Source of the DNA: CANLBN01 sp965230205
GTDB taxonomy: Bacteria; Pseudomonadota; Gammaproteobacteria; Pseudomonadales; Cellvibrionaceae
Direction of reading: 5' to 3'
DNA length: 64,000 nt
Assembly (NCBI GenBank): GCA_965230205.1
Contig: OZ245996.1
Span: 3,596,001-3,660,000 of the forward strand
Under the pieces are notes generated by a model that saw only the letters and a list, made by a program, of their open reading frames with translations, searched no databases and was not told the DNA's origin. Of this stretch, positions 1-8,449 are shown piece after piece. How positions within the stretch are numbered: the first letter of the stretch is position 1; every line of letters starts with the position of its first letter. The position numbers were made by a program, and so were the translations under genes.

Positions 1-996
1 CGACTTTTTATCCTCTGATAGTAATTTAAAATAAGAGTTAGTGCCCTTATCAGGCAAAGTAACCATTTCTTTATTGAGAAGCTCAATTGTAACGTTGATC
101 TCCTCTTCTAGTTTATTGGCAAGTTGATTTAACCCTTTTTTATGGAGATATTGCTTTAAGCCGCCTTCGTTAAGTAATGAACGTATAGCAATGATATTAT
201 CGTTAATATTTTCTCTCGAAGACTCGCTTCGCCATGACTCCAAGAAATAGCCATTACTTTTATCAATAGTTTTATTAATGGCAAAAGGTGTTCCCAGCTT
301 TTGATCTACCGTTTTGTCCAATTGGACAACGATATTACTAATAATAAGATCAATCCCTTGCTCTATCGTTGTTATTTTCGGTGTTGCTGCATCAGTCGCA
401 ACCAAAGGTTTTTTTAACTGAGAAAAATTAATCTTATGAAAAACTTTCCAGTCTTCAGTTAAGCCTTTAGTGGTTATTCGCAATTTATTGGCAATTTCTT
501 TTACTAAAAGACAATGTTTTTTGCTCCCGTCAGCATTGTTATTGAGGGTTTCATCAAATAATAAAAACTCTAAGGCTGACAGCCCTTGGACTAGTACACT
601 GGAGCTTGCTAATTGTTGTTCGGTAACAACTTCGTCTTGTTTTAATAACGCATTCGTTTTTCTTCCAACAAGGTTTTTCCTGTCTGGCCAAAATTGTAAT
701 GCCCACTCACGGCTGCCTTCTTTAATGGGTCCAAATTGAACCCATTGAATACGTTGCCAATCTGACATAGCTTGCCGCCATTGGGGCTTTATTTTTTCAA
801 GAACAGCTGAATAATTGGTCGATGCTTCACATGCCAAAGATTCATCATAAAGCAATGCGCTGCTCTTTTGTAATTTCTGGTAGCCTGTCAAAATAACGTT
901 ATTAGATACTGAATGTATAAAAACAACACGCTCATCTTTTTTGTTACAGGAGAATAAAGCAACACATGCTAATAGAATAGATAGTTTTTTGAACAT
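1..996 (-). CDS. Imelysin-like periplasmic lipoprotein, 3' end cut by the window
   Basis: The frame is open from the ATG at 996 to the window edge (332 codons, no stop), so the C-terminus is missing. The N-terminus is a lipoprotein signal: two Lys, a hydrophobic run and a lipobox ending at Cys17 (LFSC). The motif order fits the imelysin/M75 family: an aromatic-rich segment at ~73-104 (DWQRIQW, WALQFWP), then GLSALEFLLF at 138-147. In active-looking imelysins this last motif is GxHxIEFLLWG; here the His is Ser140, so the HxxE pair is absent. The gene starts 23 bp after the di-haem gene in the same orientation and is probably the distal part of the iron operon. The role in iron uptake is inferred from family and context. 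Confidence 0.85.
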   Translation of the reverse strand, partial: MFKKLSILLACVALFSCNKKDERVVFIHSVSNNVILTGYQKLQKSSALLYDESLACEASTNYSAVLEKIKPQWRQAMSDWQRIQWVQFGPIKEGSREWALQFWPDRKNLVGRKTNALLKQDEVVTEQQLASSSVLVQGLSALEFLLFDETLNNNADGSKKHCLLVKEIANKLRITTKGLTEDWKVFHKINFSQLKKPLVATDAATPKITTIEQGIDLIISNIVVQLDKTVDQKLGTPFAINKTIDKSNGYFLESWRSESSRENINDNIIAIRSLLNEGGLKQYLHKKGLNQLANKLEEEINVTIELLNKEMVTLPDKGTNSYFKLLSEDKKS

Positions 997-1019
997 ACAT
1001 TATCTCTACATCTATTTCG

Positions 1020-2447
1020 TTACAGGCTATTTAAAAAGCTAATCAGTGCAGACCGCTTAGTTTTTTCCATATTCATAAATGCTTTTTGACTTTGCGCTGC
1101 TTCGCCACCATGCCATAAGATAGCTTCTGTAAGATTACGCGCTCGTCCATCATGCAGAAAATGTGTTTTCTCACCAACAGCTGCTGTTAATCCTATGCCC
1201 CATAGCGGCGGTGTTCGCCATTCGCGGCCACTTGCCAGTGCTTCAGGTCGATTATCCGCCAGCCCTTCACCCATATCATGCAACAATAAATCAGTGTAAG
1301 GATAAATGGTTTGATTAGCTAACCAAGGCATTGCGTAATCTGCCGAAGTTTTCCACTGTGGCTGATGGCAATCTGCACAACCGATGTCGCTAAATAGTTG
1401 CTCCCCTAACATAATGATTTCATTACCAATATTTCTTCGGGCAGGAACCGCTAAATTTTTGGAATAAAAGGTGACTAAATCCAGCAACTTATTGCTTAAC
1501 TCAGGTTCGCCACCATGAGGCGCTTGTAAGCACTCAACTTGTTTGTCAGTGCAATGATCTTTTACAAATAATGTTGAGGTTATCCCTAAATCACCATTAA
1601 ATGCAGCAGCATTTTGTTGCCGTACACTTGGTTGCCCTGCTTTCCAACCAAAACGACCTAATGCCAATGATTGAGTTTCTTCACTCCATACCTGATTTGC
1701 TTTACCAGAAATGCCGTCATTATTTTTATCCTCAGGGTCAGCAATGGATAAAATATCATCCTCGCTGATTGCTTCGAGCAAACCTAAACCAATCATAGGT
1801 GATGCAATACGTGCGGAAAGCTGTGCTTTTGGATGCAGAGGACCGTAAGCGAGTTCGGTAATCGACAGCTTTGGTTCTCTTAAAATAACTGTTTCGCCAT
1901 CAGCGAATTGTTTTGTTAAAGGTTGATAATCAATGCGAATTCGGCCTTCTGGTTTTACACCAGGAATAGCAAAATCCTGAAGTTGCCCACCATAAATTGG
2001 TTCAGGCAAAGTTTTTTCATTACTATTGGATGAGTCATGATCGGGGATACTTAATCTAACCAATAGAGAGACGGCATTGTCTTCCGGGCTATCTGGGGCG
2101 TGACCTCGCCCATCTTTTATATGACAGTTTTGGCATCCATTAGTATTAAATAATGGACCTAAACCATCTCGCGCATCAGTAGATGCAGGTGCAATTACCC
2201 AAGGGTTACGAAAAAAACTGTTGCCAACGTTAAAATCTAGTTTTTGCATTAGCGGCATATTTTTGGAAGGTAATGAAAATGCGTTCCTACCCGTTGAAAA
2301 TACAGTCGCTTGTCCACCAGACAATCGCTTAGGGTTAGCCGTCGGTTTTTTAGCTGCCTCTATAGAATTAGAGGCATAGGAAAAGGTTATAGAAGCTAAA
2401 TAAATAAAACAAAGGGTTAAACAATATATAATAGAGGGAGTTTTCAT
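1020..2447 (-). CDS. Di-haem c-type 'thiol oxidoreductase'-like protein (COG3488 type)
   Basis: Exported c-type cytochrome of 475 residues. A signal peptide (MKTPSIIYCLTLCFIYLAS...) is followed by two CxxCH haem sites, CQNCH at 105-109 and CADCH at 357-361, the layout of the di-haem peroxidase-like family that accompanies imelysins in many marine Proteobacteria. A calcium-like loop (DPEDKNNDGISG) lies near 238-250. I chose the ATG at 2447; an in-frame TTG at 2465 would add six residues that spoil the signal peptide. It lies between two imelysin genes, so it probably works in the periplasm on iron or haem redox chemistry. The biochemical reaction of this family is not established; the thiol-oxidoreductase name is historical. 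Confidence 0.85.
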   Translation of the reverse strand: MKTPSIIYCLTLCFIYLASITFSYASNSIEAAKKPTANPKRLSGGQATVFSTGRNAFSLPSKNMPLMQKLDFNVGNSFFRNPWVIAPASTDARDGLGPLFNTNGCQNCHIKDGRGHAPDSPEDNAVSLLVRLSIPDHDSSNSNEKTLPEPIYGGQLQDFAIPGVKPEGRIRIDYQPLTKQFADGETVILREPKLSITELAYGPLHPKAQLSARIASPMIGLGLLEAISEDDILSIADPEDKNNDGISGKANQVWSEETQSLALGRFGWKAGQPSVRQQNAAAFNGDLGITSTLFVKDHCTDKQVECLQAPHGGEPELSNKLLDLVTFYSKNLAVPARRNIGNEIIMLGEQLFSDIGCADCHQPQWKTSADYAMPWLANQTIYPYTDLLLHDMGEGLADNRPEALASGREWRTPPLWGIGLTAAVGEKTHFLHDGRARNLTEAILWHGGEAAQSQKAFMNMEKTKRSALISFLNSL

Positions 2448-2464
2448 GATGGCCAAAAACAACA

Positions 2465-2494
2465 ATATGGCCTAGCTAAATAGCTAAGCCATAT
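2465..2494 (-). terminator. Intercistronic hairpin followed by a T-rich tract (possible partial terminator)
   Basis: Fourteen near-perfect base pairs (one mismatch) join 2465-2478 with 2481-2494, enclosing TAGCTA on each side. Read on the minus strand the stem is followed by ATTGTTTTTGG. It lies between the imelysin and di-haem genes, so it could attenuate distal transcription or mark an mRNA processing end. No experimental basis. Confidence 0.45.
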
Positions 2495-2515
2495 ATCAAG
2501 AGATAAATTCAACAA

Positions 2516-3772
2516 TTAAAAAGAATGATCAGCAGTATCAGGATTAAGGTTAGTAATCCCTATGCTTGCCGCGGCAGTTTCAATTAATGCAGTTTGAGCA
2601 ACAAGGGAACCAATGGCGTTACGAACAATCGTTTCACCTTTTTTGTTCTTTGGTGCAATCATTTGATCAAATTTCATTGGGTTCTTTTCAGCTTCAGCGG
2701 CATCAACCATGACTTGTAGCTTTGCTTCCGTTTCATTCAACTGCTGTTTAAGCGCTTTATCAGTGGCTGCATTTTTGCTTGCCACTAGCGATGAAATACT
2801 TTCACCTTTTACAGTACTGCCATCAACACGCTTATATTCACCTAAGTAAATATTTCTAACACCTTTTGCATTATAAAAGTGAGAGAAGTGAGTGTTATCG
2901 CTGAAGCAGTCATGCTCATCTTCTGGAGAATTCGCTTCTAAGGCAACTTTCATACGCTCACCGGCTAATTCCCCCAATGATAAACTACCCATACCGTAAA
3001 GCATGCGAGTTAATGCTTCCTTAGTAGACAATGCTGTTAGTGTTGCACGATAGTTTTTGCTATCGTTAGCGGCCCATTGCCCCACCATATCTTCAAGGTC
3101 AGAAATCAATAAACTAGCTGCTGCCTGTATATATTGTGCTCGACGCTCACAATTCCCGTTCGTGCACTTTTTACCCTTTAAAAAATCTGTATAAGAGCGC
3201 TTACCTGCACCATTGTTACTACCATTTAAATCCTGTCCCCATAACAGGAACTCTATCGCATGGTAGCCAGTGGCAACATTCGCCTCAGAACCACCTAACT
3301 CGTTAAGTTCAGCTAGTAACTCAGGCGTAATTTTTGCGACATCAATCTTCTTATTACCCATGGTTAATTGAGTGTTAGCAATAATGTTAGCGGTTGCACC
3401 GGCATTACCTAGCTCATGCTCATAACTTGAATCCACGTAGTCAATTAGGCCCTCATCTAAAGGCCAAGCGTTTAACTGGCCTTCCCAATCGTCAACGTTC
3501 GCATTACCAAAGCGAAATACTTCAGACTGTTGATAAGGAACGCGAGCAGCTTTCCATGCGATTTTAGCCGCACTCAATGTTTTTTGGCTTGGCGCCTTAA
3601 CAAGTGCATCAATTTTTTCGCTCAACTCTTTTGCAGTAATTAAAGAGTCTTCAAAAACAGCATGAGCAACAGTGGCGTAGTTATTGACAACACTTTTTTC
3701 ATTGACTGCAAACGCTGGACTTGCAGCCAATGCTATCGCAAGCGCGATAGAACATTTTTTGATAAGTTTCAT
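2516..3772 (-). CDS. irpA: Imelysin family protein (IrpA-like), periplasmic
   Basis: A 418-residue exported protein with a clear Sec signal (cleavage after AFA at ~22). The imelysin signature GYHAIEFLLWGQDLN sits at 169-183 with the HxxE pair His171/Glu174, matching peptidase-M75/imelysin proteins, which are iron-regulated and implicated in iron acquisition; peptidase activity is doubtful for most members. The C-terminal half (~270-418) carries the second four-helix half of the fold, with a conserved-looking DCFSDNTHFSHF segment at ~289-300. It is 18 bp downstream of the porin gene and upstream of the di-haem gene, in an operon led by Fur-box DNA. Partner specificity with the porin is inference. 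Confidence 0.9.
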   Translation of the reverse strand: MKLIKKCSIALAIALAASPAFAVNEKSVVNNYATVAHAVFEDSLITAKELSEKIDALVKAPSQKTLSAAKIAWKAARVPYQQSEVFRFGNANVDDWEGQLNAWPLDEGLIDYVDSSYEHELGNAGATANIIANTQLTMGNKKIDVAKITPELLAELNELGGSEANVATGYHAIEFLLWGQDLNGSNNGAGKRSYTDFLKGKKCTNGNCERRAQYIQAAASLLISDLEDMVGQWAANDSKNYRATLTALSTKEALTRMLYGMGSLSLGELAGERMKVALEANSPEDEHDCFSDNTHFSHFYNAKGVRNIYLGEYKRVDGSTVKGESISSLVASKNAATDKALKQQLNETEAKLQVMVDAAEAEKNPMKFDQMIAPKNKKGETIVRNAIGSLVAQTALIETAAASIGITNLNPDTADHSF

Positions 3773-3790
3773 ATCGATCTTCCTTATAAA

Positions 3791-4849
3791 TTAAAATTCT
3801 GCTGCTAATTGAATAACGATGCTGTCAGTATCTTCATCAGAACCGCCATCAGCTGCGCTATAGTCTTCGTCATGTTGGAATTGAATACCTAAGCCAAGAC
3901 CACCTAATACTTCTGTACTTAGGCCTACGCTAATTCTTTCTTCTGGCAATTCTAAAAATACTGCTTCATCGGTTTCTTGATAAGATACTGCGTACGTGAT
4001 TGCACCTAATTCAACTGCAGCTTCTACTTGGAATGCATTAGGTTCTGAATCATTTCCATCATTGGCGAATTCGTCTAGTGCGGTTAAATATTCGGTCATT
4101 AATGTTACATTTCCAAGACTGGCAGAAGCATGAAAGCTAGCGCCTGCAACCGCATCTTCGCCGGCATCGTAACCGTAATCGTTTTCTTGTAGCCCGTCGG
4201 AATCAGCAAGGTTAGAAATATAGTCGGCACCTAGTGAAAATGATTCGCTGTTTACACCAATACTCGCACCAAAGTTTTGAAGAGTATCCTTGTCGTCTTC
4301 ATCTTGATCACCGTTAAAAATGTATAATGAGCCTGTGAATAACCCCGCTTCATAATTAACAATAAAAGCCGTTTCTCGTGTTTCACCAATTTCTAAGGCC
4401 AAGGTATCATTAACCAATGCGGTTTCATAAACGCCGAATGGAACATACTCTTGACCCACTACAAATGAAAAAGCACTACCGTCTGCTTGATAGCTAATTG
4501 TGGCCACATCAACTTCTAAATCTGTGTCATCTTCTTCATGAAGTAGCACAATATTTGTTGAAATTTCATCAGTAACAGCAGCTTCAACACCTAGTTCGGC
4601 AGTCGCGACAACTAAATCTGAAGATGATAAACCTGAATCTGGATCCTCGTAACTGGCTTCAATTTCAATGAGACCACTGATAGTCACTCTATCAGCCCAT
4701 GACCCACCTTCTGTTGATCCTTTTTTAGCTTCCAGCTTTTCTATTCTATCTTTTAAAGATTGGATTTCTTGTGCTTGATCAGCAACAGCAAAAGGGCTTG
4801 CGCCTACAGACGCTAGTATTAAGGCTTGCGCTAGTAATGTTTTTTTCAT
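3791..4849 (-). CDS. lbtU: LbtU-family siderophore porin, outer membrane
   Basis: A 352-residue outer-membrane barrel protein: signal peptide of ~23 residues (...SPFAVA), a short charged coiled coil (QEIQSLKDRIEKLEAKKG) typical of trimeric porin-like channels, then ~300 residues of alternating amphipathic beta strands rich in D/E/S/G, ending in aromatic EF. The N-terminal pattern and size match the LbtU family, known from Legionella as a TonB-independent legiobactin receptor. It is the first gene of the iron operon and lies directly behind two Fur-box-like sites at 4968-5028, so iron repression is expected. Family assignment is by recognition of the protein pattern; the ligand is unknown. Confidence 0.8.
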   Translation of the reverse strand: MKKTLLAQALILASVGASPFAVADQAQEIQSLKDRIEKLEAKKGSTEGGSWADRVTISGLIEIEASYEDPDSGLSSSDLVVATAELGVEAAVTDEISTNIVLLHEEDDTDLEVDVATISYQADGSAFSFVVGQEYVPFGVYETALVNDTLALEIGETRETAFIVNYEAGLFTGSLYIFNGDQDEDDKDTLQNFGASIGVNSESFSLGADYISNLADSDGLQENDYGYDAGEDAVAGASFHASASLGNVTLMTEYLTALDEFANDGNDSEPNAFQVEAAVELGAITYAVSYQETDEAVFLELPEERISVGLSTEVLGGLGLGIQFQHDEDYSAADGGSDEDTDSIVIQLAAEF

Positions 4850-4967
4850 ATTCCCCCCGGAATTAATGCAATTTTATTTTTGGTCGAAAAACGACCAGAA
4901 AAAGTGATTCTATAGAGACAACAACCATCTATTTGGAAGGCATTTTCTGTAGGCGGCGCATTTAATC

Positions 4968-4986
4968 ACAAATGATAATCGTTATC
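4968..4986. promoter_or_regulatory. Fur box (best of two)
   Basis: The 19-mer ACAAATGATAATCGTTATC matches the classic Fur consensus at 15 of 19 positions, including the whole TGATAATC core. It sits in the divergent region between lbtU and the small plus-strand gene at 5079, so both may be iron-repressed. Confidence 0.8.
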
Positions 4987-5008
4987 AATATCATTTTACT
5001 TATTAAAT

Positions 5009-5028
5009 AATAAGAATTATCATTAATA
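5009..5028. promoter_or_regulatory. Second, weaker Fur-box-like site
   Basis: On the minus strand this AT-rich segment reads AATGATAATTCTTATT, sharing the NAT-AAT hexamer rhythm of Fur sites with several mismatches. It lies 23 bp from the strong site, a spacing that would let Fur dimers load cooperatively. Confidence 0.5.
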
Positions 5029-5078
5029 TTTTACGATATCTTACCCAGATATATGACAAGCAGGTTAAAAGCGAGAAA

Positions 5079-5543
5079 ATGATGCAAAGAGCAGATCATG
5101 TACAATTTTTGCGCCCAGAACATAAGCAAGCGATTGAGGGGAAACCAAAGTATGCTGCTCTTATCTGGTCACGCTTGATAAAAGAATCCAGAGATAAAGT
5201 CTCCTGCCAGGAATGGAATAAATCAGCGGTTATTTACAGTAATGCTTTTGAAGTTGCCGATTTACTCATTACTGAAGCAAAGTCTGACTCAAAGTGTATT
5301 GGGCGTTATCTACATACCGCTATTGAATTAGCGTATGTTTTGAGAAAGTGTTCCTATACAAGTGATGTGTCAGCCCTTGTATCGATTGTTGAAGATCGTT
5401 TAAAGGCTTACCTCTACCCGGCTGACAGTACTTTATTGGTAAAACCTTTAAGAAATGTTGCTTTTACAGCGCTACCAGAAATATCCCAATGGATTACAAG
5501 GTTTACATCAATAGAAGAGTTTTTTATACGTAGAAGTCAATAA
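5079..5543 (+). CDS. Protein of unknown function, divergent from the iron operon
   Basis: A 154-residue soluble protein with no signal peptide or membrane segment. It looks mostly helical (runs such as KYAALIWSRLIKESRDK and HTAIELAYVLRKCSYTS) and could be a small alpha-helical repeat or adaptor protein. I do not recognise a family. The ATG at 5079 is followed directly by a second ATG, with a GAGAAA stretch just upstream. Its promoter DNA is shared with lbtU and contains the Fur boxes, so iron-responsive expression is likely even though the function is unknown. A hairpin at 5582-5617 ends the transcription unit. Confidence 0.7.
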   Translation: MMQRADHVQFLRPEHKQAIEGKPKYAALIWSRLIKESRDKVSCQEWNKSAVIYSNAFEVADLLITEAKSDSKCIGRYLHTAIELAYVLRKCSYTSDVSALVSIVEDRLKAYLYPADSTLLVKPLRNVAFTALPEISQWITRFTSIEEFFIRRSQ

Positions 5544-5581
5544 AAATTACGTTACCTATTAGTCTTTATTACGTGTAAAAC

Positions 5582-5617
5582 TATAAAAGCGCTTACTAGA
5601 AAGTAAGCACTTTTATA
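5582..5617. terminator. Bidirectional hairpin terminator
   Basis: Sixteen-nt arms (5582-5597 and 5602-5617) pair with one mismatch around a 4-nt loop. A-rich and T-rich outer ends serve both strands, so it can stop the gene at 5079 and the symporter gene arriving from the right. Confidence 0.75.
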
Positions 5618-5668
5618 TAGTAGATATTAATGATTTAATCGAATCGAAATAAACAATCTAAATAAAAT

Positions 5669-6925
5669 TTAAGCGACAGAGCGGTTAACACTTTGATACG
5701 TTGCCGCATCAAATTCTTTTTCATTTTTACTGATCAATACAGAAACCATTAAGTCACCACAGACATTCACACTCGTGCGTGCCATATCTAAAATACGATC
5801 AATACCCGCAACAATCGCTAACCCTTCAAGCGGCAAGCCGACAGTCGTTAATACCAAAGACAACATAATCAGCCCTGCGCCGGGTACACCGGCTGTACCA
5901 ACAGAAGCCAAAGTGGATGTCATAATAATAACTAAGTAATCAGTCATGGCTAGGTCGACACCAAAAGCTTGAGCGATAAAAATAGCACACACACCCTGGT
6001 ACAATGCCGTACCATCCATATTAATCGTTGCCCCTAGTGGTAAAACAAAACTGGCAATCGGTTTGGAAACGCCTAACTCTTCTCTAGCAGCTTTTATCGT
6101 AGCAGGTAAAGTTCCAGAACTACTGGTTGTCGTAAAAGCAACCGCTGCTGGATTAATAATGCCATGTAAATAACGAATAGGATTCAACCCACCTAGCGTT
6201 TTTATAACCCCTGAGTAAACGAATAGCACTTGAATAATACAACCCATGTAGACTAATACAATCAGTGTTGCCAATGGCAGCAATACCTGTAAACCATATT
6301 TACCTGCGACCCAAGCCATAAGACCGAAAACACCAAGAGGTGCTAACTTCATAACTAATGATGTTAGTTTGTACATTGCTTCGGCTAAGCTTTCAAAAAC
6401 AACAATAACAGGCTTTGCTTTTTCACCAACTAACACTAAGGAAACTCCCAAACAAATAGCAAAGAAAATAATTTGTAATATATTGCCTGATGCCAACGCA
6501 TTAATAGGGTTTTTAGGGATTACGTTTAACAAGGTCTGGACAAATGGTGGCGCTTCTTTAGCAATCGCGCCACCTTCTACGGTCATTTGTAAACCCTCCC
6601 CTGGTGCAAAGATTATCGCAAGTAATAAGCCTATACTGATAGCAGCAGCTGTCGTCAGCAAATATAAAATAATTGCCTGAAAGCCAATTCGTCCCATTTT
6701 TGCAGTATCTTGCAATGATGTCACACCGACAATAAGTGAACAAAATACCAAAGGAACAATTAGCATTTTAATGGCATTAATAAATAATGTACCAATGGGT
6801 TTTAATGCTTCGGCTCCAGGCCCCCAAATTGCACCAACAATAACCCCAAGCACCATACCAATAACGATTTGTTGCCAAAGGCTTACGCCCTTTTTACTTG
6901 GCAAGTTTATATTTCCATTATTCAT
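5669..6925 (-). CDS. Dicarboxylate/amino acid:cation symporter (DAACS family, GltP/DctA-like)
   Basis: A 418-residue inner-membrane transporter with about eight hydrophobic segments and the two re-entrant loops of the family: the serine-rich FTTTSSSGTLPATIKAA motif (~260-280) and the substrate/cation motif LPLGATINMDGTA (~295-310), followed by GVPGAG (~345). These transporters import aspartate, glutamate or C4-dicarboxylates with Na+ or H+. I chose the ATG at 6925 because AGAGGT lies six bases upstream; an upstream in-frame ATG at 6946 has no ribosome site. It is last in an operon with aspartase and an Asp/Glu racemase, so aspartate is the likely substrate. Confidence 0.9.
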   Translation of the reverse strand: MNNGNINLPSKKGVSLWQQIVIGMVLGVIVGAIWGPGAEALKPIGTLFINAIKMLIVPLVFCSLIVGVTSLQDTAKMGRIGFQAIILYLLTTAAAISIGLLLAIIFAPGEGLQMTVEGGAIAKEAPPFVQTLLNVIPKNPINALASGNILQIIFFAICLGVSLVLVGEKAKPVIVVFESLAEAMYKLTSLVMKLAPLGVFGLMAWVAGKYGLQVLLPLATLIVLVYMGCIIQVLFVYSGVIKTLGGLNPIRYLHGIINPAAVAFTTTSSSGTLPATIKAAREELGVSKPIASFVLPLGATINMDGTALYQGVCAIFIAQAFGVDLAMTDYLVIIMTSTLASVGTAGVPGAGLIMLSLVLTTVGLPLEGLAIVAGIDRILDMARTSVNVCGDLMVSVLISKNEKEFDAATYQSVNRSVA

Positions 6926-6982
6926 AGTGTGACCTCTTTTTATCATTAGAATAAGTGAATAGAAATTTATAAAAGTGAAGTG

Positions 6983-8401
6983 TTAGCTTGGTCTAACCAT
7001 AGCGCTGGGCTGTAAACAGCGTGTTAACATTTTTTCATCCATCAGCTTTTCTTCACGTACTAACTCCAGCACACTACTATTGGTATCCAGTGCTTTCTTA
7101 GCAATGCGCGTTGCATTTTCATAACCGATGTAAGGTGAAATGGCGGTAATGATTCCAATACTATTATTGACCAGCTCTCGACAGTGCTCTTCATTGGCCG
7201 TAATACCACTAACACAACGGGTTTCAAACATTGTCATTGCTTTTGTTAACAGGCGGATAGATTCCAATAACTTATAAACAATTAAAGGCTCCATTGCATT
7301 TAGCTGTAACTGGCCCGCTTCAGCAGCAAAAGAAATAGCAAGGTCGTTTCCTATCACTTGATAAGCCACTTGATTAACGGCTTCAGGAATAACGGGGTTA
7401 ATTTTCCCAGGCATAATAGAGCTACCTGGCTGCTGCCCTGGCAAATTAATTTCTGCCAAACCACAACGAGGCCCCATACTGATTAAACGTAAGTCGTTGG
7501 AAATTTTGGATAACTTAATGGCCAAGCGTTTTAACATACTGGAGAATAATACGAATACTCCCATGTCCGAACTGGCTTCAATTAGATCCGAAGCGATAGA
7601 AAATTTAACGCCACTAATTTGAGATAGTTCTTTTACTGCCAATTCTGAATATTGAATGTGTGTATTAATCCCGGTACCAATTGCAGTTCCACCAAGATTA
7701 ATCTCTGTTAATAGCTTAGAAAGGTCTTCGATGCGTTGAATATCTTCTTTTAAGGTAGATGCATACGATTGAAATTCCTGCCCTAATGTCATTGGTACGG
7801 CATCTTGCAATTGCGTTCGCCCCATTTTTATCACGTCAGAAAAAGCAACCGCTTTAGCACCAAAGGCATCAGATAATGAACGCAAACTATCCACCAATTC
7901 ACCATGAGCCAGTAAAATCGAAAGCCTTACTGCTGTTGGGTAAACATCGTTCGTCGACTGAGAGCAATTAACATCATTGTTTGGGTGTAAGACAGAATAA
8001 TTGCCTTTAGCTTCTCCCATATACTCCAAACCAATATTCGCAATCACTTCATTTGCATTCATATTGGTTGATGTTCCTGCCCCACCTTGAATCATATCAA
8101 CCACAAAATCCTGATCATGCTTTCTTTGCAGAATAGCTTTCACAGCTGCATCAATAGCGACCATTTTTTGATAATCAAGTAAATCTAATTGATAGTTAGC
8201 TTTAGCACAGGCAAGCTTCACCATTGCCAAAGCGTCAATTAATTGTGGGAAATGGTTGATTTGAACACCTGATAATGAAAAATTATCACAGGCTCTTTGC
8301 GTTTGAATACCATAGTAAACAGAGTCATCAATTGGCATTTCTCCCAATAAATCTCTTTCTTCACGAACAAGTACTTGGGAAAGTTTGCATGCTGGTTTCA
8401 T
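6983..8401 (-). CDS. aspA: Aspartate ammonia-lyase (aspartase)
   Basis: A 472-residue enzyme converting L-aspartate to fumarate and ammonia in the cytoplasm. The fumarase/aspartase signature GSSIMPGKINP is at 326-336 and carries the catalytic Ser loop; GGAGTSTNMNANEV (~107-120) and NDVNCSQSTNDVYPTA (~142-157) are the other substrate-binding boxes. Thr and Asn in these boxes favour aspartase over fumarase. I start at the ATG at 8401; an in-frame TTG at 8431 would add ten residues. It lies 48 bp after the racemase gene and before the symporter, forming a complete aspartate uptake and deamination operon. Confidence 0.93.
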   Translation of the reverse strand: MKPACKLSQVLVREERDLLGEMPIDDSVYYGIQTQRACDNFSLSGVQINHFPQLIDALAMVKLACAKANYQLDLLDYQKMVAIDAAVKAILQRKHDQDFVVDMIQGGAGTSTNMNANEVIANIGLEYMGEAKGNYSVLHPNNDVNCSQSTNDVYPTAVRLSILLAHGELVDSLRSLSDAFGAKAVAFSDVIKMGRTQLQDAVPMTLGQEFQSYASTLKEDIQRIEDLSKLLTEINLGGTAIGTGINTHIQYSELAVKELSQISGVKFSIASDLIEASSDMGVFVLFSSMLKRLAIKLSKISNDLRLISMGPRCGLAEINLPGQQPGSSIMPGKINPVIPEAVNQVAYQVIGNDLAISFAAEAGQLQLNAMEPLIVYKLLESIRLLTKAMTMFETRCVSGITANEEHCRELVNNSIGIITAISPYIGYENATRIAKKALDTNSSVLELVREEKLMDEKMLTRCLQPSAMVRPS

Positions 8402-8449
8402 ATCGTTCTCACTGAAATTTGTATCAATCAATTCGTTAAAAATGACTAA

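Noticed and set aside
470..739. Plus-strand frame inside the imelysin-like lipoprotein
   Set aside because: Antisense shadow of the minus-strand gene, which has the coherent family motifs.
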